A stretch of 15,436 nucleotides of DNA from DTYU01 sp040757355 (GTDB taxonomy: Bacteria > Bacillota > Desulfotomaculia > Desulfotomaculales > Ammonificaceae). A program made the translations under genes and the position numbers. Positions 11,997 to 15,436 of this stretch are shown here, piece by piece. Below the pieces are notes generated by a model. It was not told the DNA's origin. It ran no database searches and saw nothing but the letters and a program-made list of their open reading frames with translations. Location: assembly GCA_040757355.1 (NCBI GenBank), contig JBFLWY010000049.1, positions 1 to 15,436 on the forward strand, written 5' to 3'. Within the stretch, counting starts at the first letter, position 1. Each line of letters starts with the position of its first letter.

Positions 11997-14900
11997 CTAC
12001 AAATGTTGCCAGGCAACTCTTACGTTTTTCTCACCGACCAGGTCCTGGAGAATAGTTATAACCGGGGAGGCTACGTCAACCCAGTATCCTTCCGGCGCTT
12101 TGCGCATGACGCTCTCGCCTGGATAGTAAAGGTAAACGGGGCAGGTGCCCCTGTATCGCCCAAGAACCTCCTTAAGGCGGTCGACAAACTCCGGTCCGGC
12201 CTCCGGAAGGCGTAAATAGAGTTCGGCCCCGTCACCGTTTACCGCTGTAATCTCGTCGGCCACTAAACGCGTTTTCTCTCCTTTCGCCTTCTTGCCGCTG
12301 ACAAGAATAACCGCTTCGGGCTTTAAAAGGTTCCGGCAGTCCTGGTACGCCCGCGGGAAAACCACAACTTCGATGGTCCCGGTCAAATCCTCGAGTTGAA
12401 GCACTGCCATCTGCTCCCCCTTCCGGGTTCTCAGCCGCTTCACTGTCAGAACCAGACCTCCGGCCCGAAGAGTGGTATCCGGTTCAGCCTCGGGCAACTC
12501 TACCGCCTGAACATTAGTAAGCGCCCGTAAGATTTCACGGTACCCGCCCAAGGGATGCCCTGTAATATAAAGCCCCAATAACTCCTTTTCCATAGACAAG
12601 AGGTCCTGCTGGGGGAATTCTTCGATTGTCGGGTCGATGTTAATGTGATACCCGCCGCTATCAAGATCCCCAAAAAGGCTTAGCTGGCACGAATCCTTCT
12701 GCTTGACTGATCGCTGTGCGAGTTCAAGCCCCTCGTCCATCACGCTCAACAGTTGCCTCCGTGAATGACCGAGCGAAGCAAACGCCCCGGCACGGGCCAG
12801 GCTTTCCAGCACCCTTCGGTTGATCACGCGGGGATTCATCCTCGAACAGAAATCCCCGAAATCCCGGAAAAGACCGCCTTCTTTCCGGGAGGTAATGATT
12901 GATTCGACCGCGCCCTCACCCACATTCTTCACCGCGGAGAGCCCGAACCGGATGCCGTTCTGGACCACGGTAAAGTTGCGGCCGCTTTCGTTTACATCGG
13001 GAGGAAGGACCTCGATCCCCAAACGTCTGCATTCCTCAACGTAGGCTGCTACCTTGTCGCTATTGTCTTTTGCGGAGGTGAGGAGCGCAGCCATATACTC
13101 TGCAGGGTAGTTTGCTTTCAGGTAAGCTGTCTCGTACGCAACCATGGCGTACGCTGCCGAATGGCTTTTATTAAAACCGTAACCGGCAAAGTACTCCATC
13201 AGGTCAAAGATCTCGCCCGCAAGGTCGCTGCTGACGTTGTTCGCCGCCGCGCCCTCAATGAACCGGGTCCTGAGCCCGGCCAGGATATCCGGTTTCTTCT
13301 TACCCATTGCCCTGCGTAACAGATCGGCCTCCCCGAGGCTGAATCCGGCAAGGGAGCTGGCAATCTGCATGACCTGCTCCTGGTACAGGATTACACCGTA
13401 GGTATCTTTGAGGATCGGCTCGAGCGAGGGATGGGGATACACGACCTTTGTTTCGCCGTGTTTGCGCCGGATAAAGTCCTCCACCATGCCGCTTCCGAGC
13501 GGTCCCGGGCGGTAAAGGGCTACCAGCGCGATCAAGTCTTCAAATACGCTTGGCTTCAGTTCCCGGAGGAGGCTTCTCATCCCGCTTGATTCAAGCTGGA
13601 AAACGCCGGCCGTCTCGCCGAGGCAAAGCAGCTTGTAAGTGGCAGGATCGTCAAGCGGCAATCTATCCAGGTCTATCTCAACGTTAAAGCGCTCCTTTAC
13701 CAGTTTCAACGTATCTCCGATAACCGTTAGGGTGCGCAAGCCGAGGAGGTCCATCTTCAGGAGACCCAGGTCTTCAACCGCTTCCTTGGCGAACTGAGTG
13801 GCGACTGTACCGTCAGCAATGCGGTGTAACGGCAAAAAATGCGTTAACGGTTCCGGCGCAATCACGATCCCCGCAGCGTGTGTAGAGGCGTGTCGCGGAA
13901 TCCCCTCCAGTCGCATTGCAATGTCAAGCAGTCTTTTCACTGAGGGATCACTCTCGGAAAGCTCGCGGAGATCAGGAGAAGCCTCCAGGGCTTTCGCCAC
14001 GGTCATGCCCGGTTCTCCCGGCACAAGGCGTGCAACCCTGTCAACGTCGCCGTAAGGCAGGCCAAGTGTCCTGCCGACATCCCTGATGGCCGCTCTCGCC
14101 GCCAGTGTCCCGAAAGTGGCTATCTGTGCCACCCGGTCCGCACCGTAATGCTCGAAAACATAATCGATTACTTTCCCCCGCAGCTCATAGCAAAAATCCG
14201 TATCTATATCCGGAAGAGAAACTCGCTCCGGATTTAAAAACCGCTCAAAAAGAAGCCCGTATTTCAATGGGTCGATACTGGTCACGCCAAGGCAGTATGC
14301 CACGATGCTCCCGGCGGCCGAGCCTCGCCCCGGCCCTACCAGTATACCGTTTTCCCGGGCAAAGCGGATCAAATCCCAAACAATAAGGAAGTAGGAAGGA
14401 TAACCCATTTCCTCTATCACGCGCAGCTCAAACTCCAACCGGTCGACTTGTTCCTGGGTCGGATCGCCGTAACGTTCCCTAAGGCCGGTGTAGCACAACT
14501 CCCGGAGGTAGCTTGCCGGCGAATGACCCTGCGGGACCGGGTAGGCCGGCAGGTGGTACCTGCCAAAGGTAAGCGCAACCTCGCAACGCTCCGCAATTTC
14601 TAAAGTGCGCGTAAGGGCCTCCGGGACCTCCCGAAAAATTGCCGCCATTTCAGCCGCTGTCTTTAGGTACAACTGATTGGAGTGAAAGCGTAACCTGTTA
14701 GGGTCGTTTATCGTTTTGCCGGTTTGAATGCAAAGCAAAATGTCCTGGATTGAGGCATCATCCTGGTTTACGTAATGTATATCGTTTGTTGCCACGGTTG
14801 GAATGCCCAGTTCTTTGGAGAGTGCGATCAGACCGGGGTTTATGCGCCGCTGCTCTTCCAGACCATGGTCCTGCAGCTCTAAAAAGAAGTTGTCCTGTCC

Positions 14901-15395
14901 GAAAATCTCCCGGTAAGTTCCGGCAGTTTGCCGCGCCTTTTCGAATTCGCCTTCCAAAAGGTGCGCGGCCACCTCGCCGGCTGTACATGCACTTAAAGCA
15001 ATCAAGCCCCGGTTTAACCGGCTGAGTAACAACCTGTCCACCCGCGGCTTATAGTAAAAGCCTTCGGTGAAGCCCCGCGATACCAACTCCATCAGGTTAC
15101 GGTAACCGGTCTCGTTCTCTGCGAGGAGCACGAGATGATGCAGGTTGTCGTCAACCCTCGGTGTACGGTCGGCCATCGTCCTGGGCGCAACATAGACCTC
15201 GCAGCCCAACAGCGGTTTTATCCCTTCCGCCTTACAGGTACGGTAGAAATCCACCACCCCATACATCGCTCCGTGATCGGTGACGGCAAGGGCCGGCATC
15301 CCTAGCTCCTTTGCGCGCCGTACCACCTCTTTAATCCTGGCCGCACCGTCGAGGAGGCTGTATTCGGTATGTACGTGGAGGTGTACGAAAGACAA
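11997..15395 (-). CDS. dnaE: DNA polymerase III subunit alpha
   Basis: A replicative polymerase catalytic subunit of 1132 residues, DnaE type (not PolC). The N-terminal PHP domain starts FVHLHVHTEYSLLDG (3-17) and continues with TDHGAMYG. The palm holds GRGSAAGS at about 351-358 and PDIDTDF at about 394-400 with the first two catalytic Asp residues; KMDLLGL at about 545 carries the third. Then come the fingers (GYGFNKSHSAAYA), the tandem helix-hairpin-helix region and an OB-fold near 975-1050 (LTVKRLRTRKGEQMAVLQLED). It lacks the 3'-5' exonuclease insertion that marks PolC. The start is TTG at 15395, with GGGGGGAT 8 bases upstream. The 41 bases beyond, to the right edge, hold no recognisable promoter. 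The gene ends 127 bases before mtrB. Confidence 0.95.
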   Translation of the reverse strand: MSFVHLHVHTEYSLLDGAARIKEVVRRAKELGMPALAVTDHGAMYGVVDFYRTCKAEGIKPLLGCEVYVAPRTMADRTPRVDDNLHHLVLLAENETGYRNLMELVSRGFTEGFYYKPRVDRLLLSRLNRGLIALSACTAGEVAAHLLEGEFEKARQTAGTYREIFGQDNFFLELQDHGLEEQRRINPGLIALSKELGIPTVATNDIHYVNQDDASIQDILLCIQTGKTINDPNRLRFHSNQLYLKTAAEMAAIFREVPEALTRTLEIAERCEVALTFGRYHLPAYPVPQGHSPASYLRELCYTGLRERYGDPTQEQVDRLEFELRVIEEMGYPSYFLIVWDLIRFARENGILVGPGRGSAAGSIVAYCLGVTSIDPLKYGLLFERFLNPERVSLPDIDTDFCYELRGKVIDYVFEHYGADRVAQIATFGTLAARAAIRDVGRTLGLPYGDVDRVARLVPGEPGMTVAKALEASPDLRELSESDPSVKRLLDIAMRLEGIPRHASTHAAGIVIAPEPLTHFLPLHRIADGTVATQFAKEAVEDLGLLKMDLLGLRTLTVIGDTLKLVKERFNVEIDLDRLPLDDPATYKLLCLGETAGVFQLESSGMRSLLRELKPSVFEDLIALVALYRPGPLGSGMVEDFIRRKHGETKVVYPHPSLEPILKDTYGVILYQEQVMQIASSLAGFSLGEADLLRRAMGKKKPDILAGLRTRFIEGAAANNVSSDLAGEIFDLMEYFAGYGFNKSHSAAYAMVAYETAYLKANYPAEYMAALLTSAKDNSDKVAAYVEECRRLGIEVLPPDVNESGRNFTVVQNGIRFGLSAVKNVGEGAVESIITSRKEGGLFRDFGDFCSRMNPRVINRRVLESLARAGAFASLGHSRRQLLSVMDEGLELAQRSVKQKDSCQLSLFGDLDSGGYHINIDPTIEEFPQQDLLSMEKELLGLYITGHPLGGYREILRALTNVQAVELPEAEPDTTLRAGGLVLTVKRLRTRKGEQMAVLQLEDLTGTIEVVVFPRAYQDCRNLLKPEAVILVSGKKAKGEKTRLVADEITAVNGDGAELYLRLPEAGPEFVDRLKEVLGRYRGTCPVYLYYPGESVMRKAPEGYWVDVASPVITILQDLVGEKNVRVAWQHL

Positions 15396-15436
15396 GTATC
15401 TATCCCCCCAAGGTTCAACGTTAGGAGTTCGAAGTT

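Overview
The window looks like a chromosomal segment of a Gram-positive, spore-former-type Firmicute, probably a Peptococcaceae or Pelotomaculum/Desulfotomaculum-like clostridium. This is inferred from three things: the order dnaE - mtrB - small ORF - accD - accA - pfkA - pyk, a sigI-rsgI pair, and a Bacillus-type long pyruvate kinase. TTG and GTG starts are frequent (dnaE, accD, pfkA, dedA, nuc). No phage, CRISPR, tRNA or rRNA is visible. The sequence is a scaffold: 100 Ns at 9708-9807 are flanked by an identical 127-base duplication.

Layout. On the + strand, bases 2-106 are the 3' tail of an unidentified gene, followed by a cysteine synthase (132-1061) and two small unknown ORFs (about 1462-1641 and 1666-1923). 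Everything from 2068 to 15395 reads on the - strand. In transcription order it is dnaE, mtrB (the tryptophan-sensing RNA-binding protein TRAP), a 62-aa DUF2007-like protein, accD, accA, pfkA, pyk, a lipoprotein staphylococcal-type nuclease, a DedA membrane protein, the sigma factor sigI and its anti-sigma factor rsgI. The genes combine DNA replication, the first step of fatty acid synthesis (acetyl-CoA carboxylase carboxyltransferase alpha and beta), the two control enzymes of glycolysis, and a stress/sensory sigma system.

The most unusual content is between the genes. Two copies of a non-coding element, 373 and 418 bases (1062-1434 and, inverted, 10019-10436), each have terminal inverted repeats reading GT(A/T)ACTATTCA and a perfect 8-base target duplication (GAGGTTAG; TTCGACGC). 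They are MITE-like. Both sit exactly at the 3' end of a gene (cysK, accD), in the same orientation relative to that gene. In accD the element end supplies the present stop codon, and the pre-insertion 3' end can be reconstructed.

A 12-base motif, CCCAGCACTCAA / TTGAGTGCTGGG, occurs four times in each element. It also occurs in two roughly 195-base nested inverted-repeat structures just upstream of pyk and pfkA. In those the inner arms pair only with G-U wobbles, which suggests a structured RNA leader. This repeat family is the best candidate here for something undescribed.
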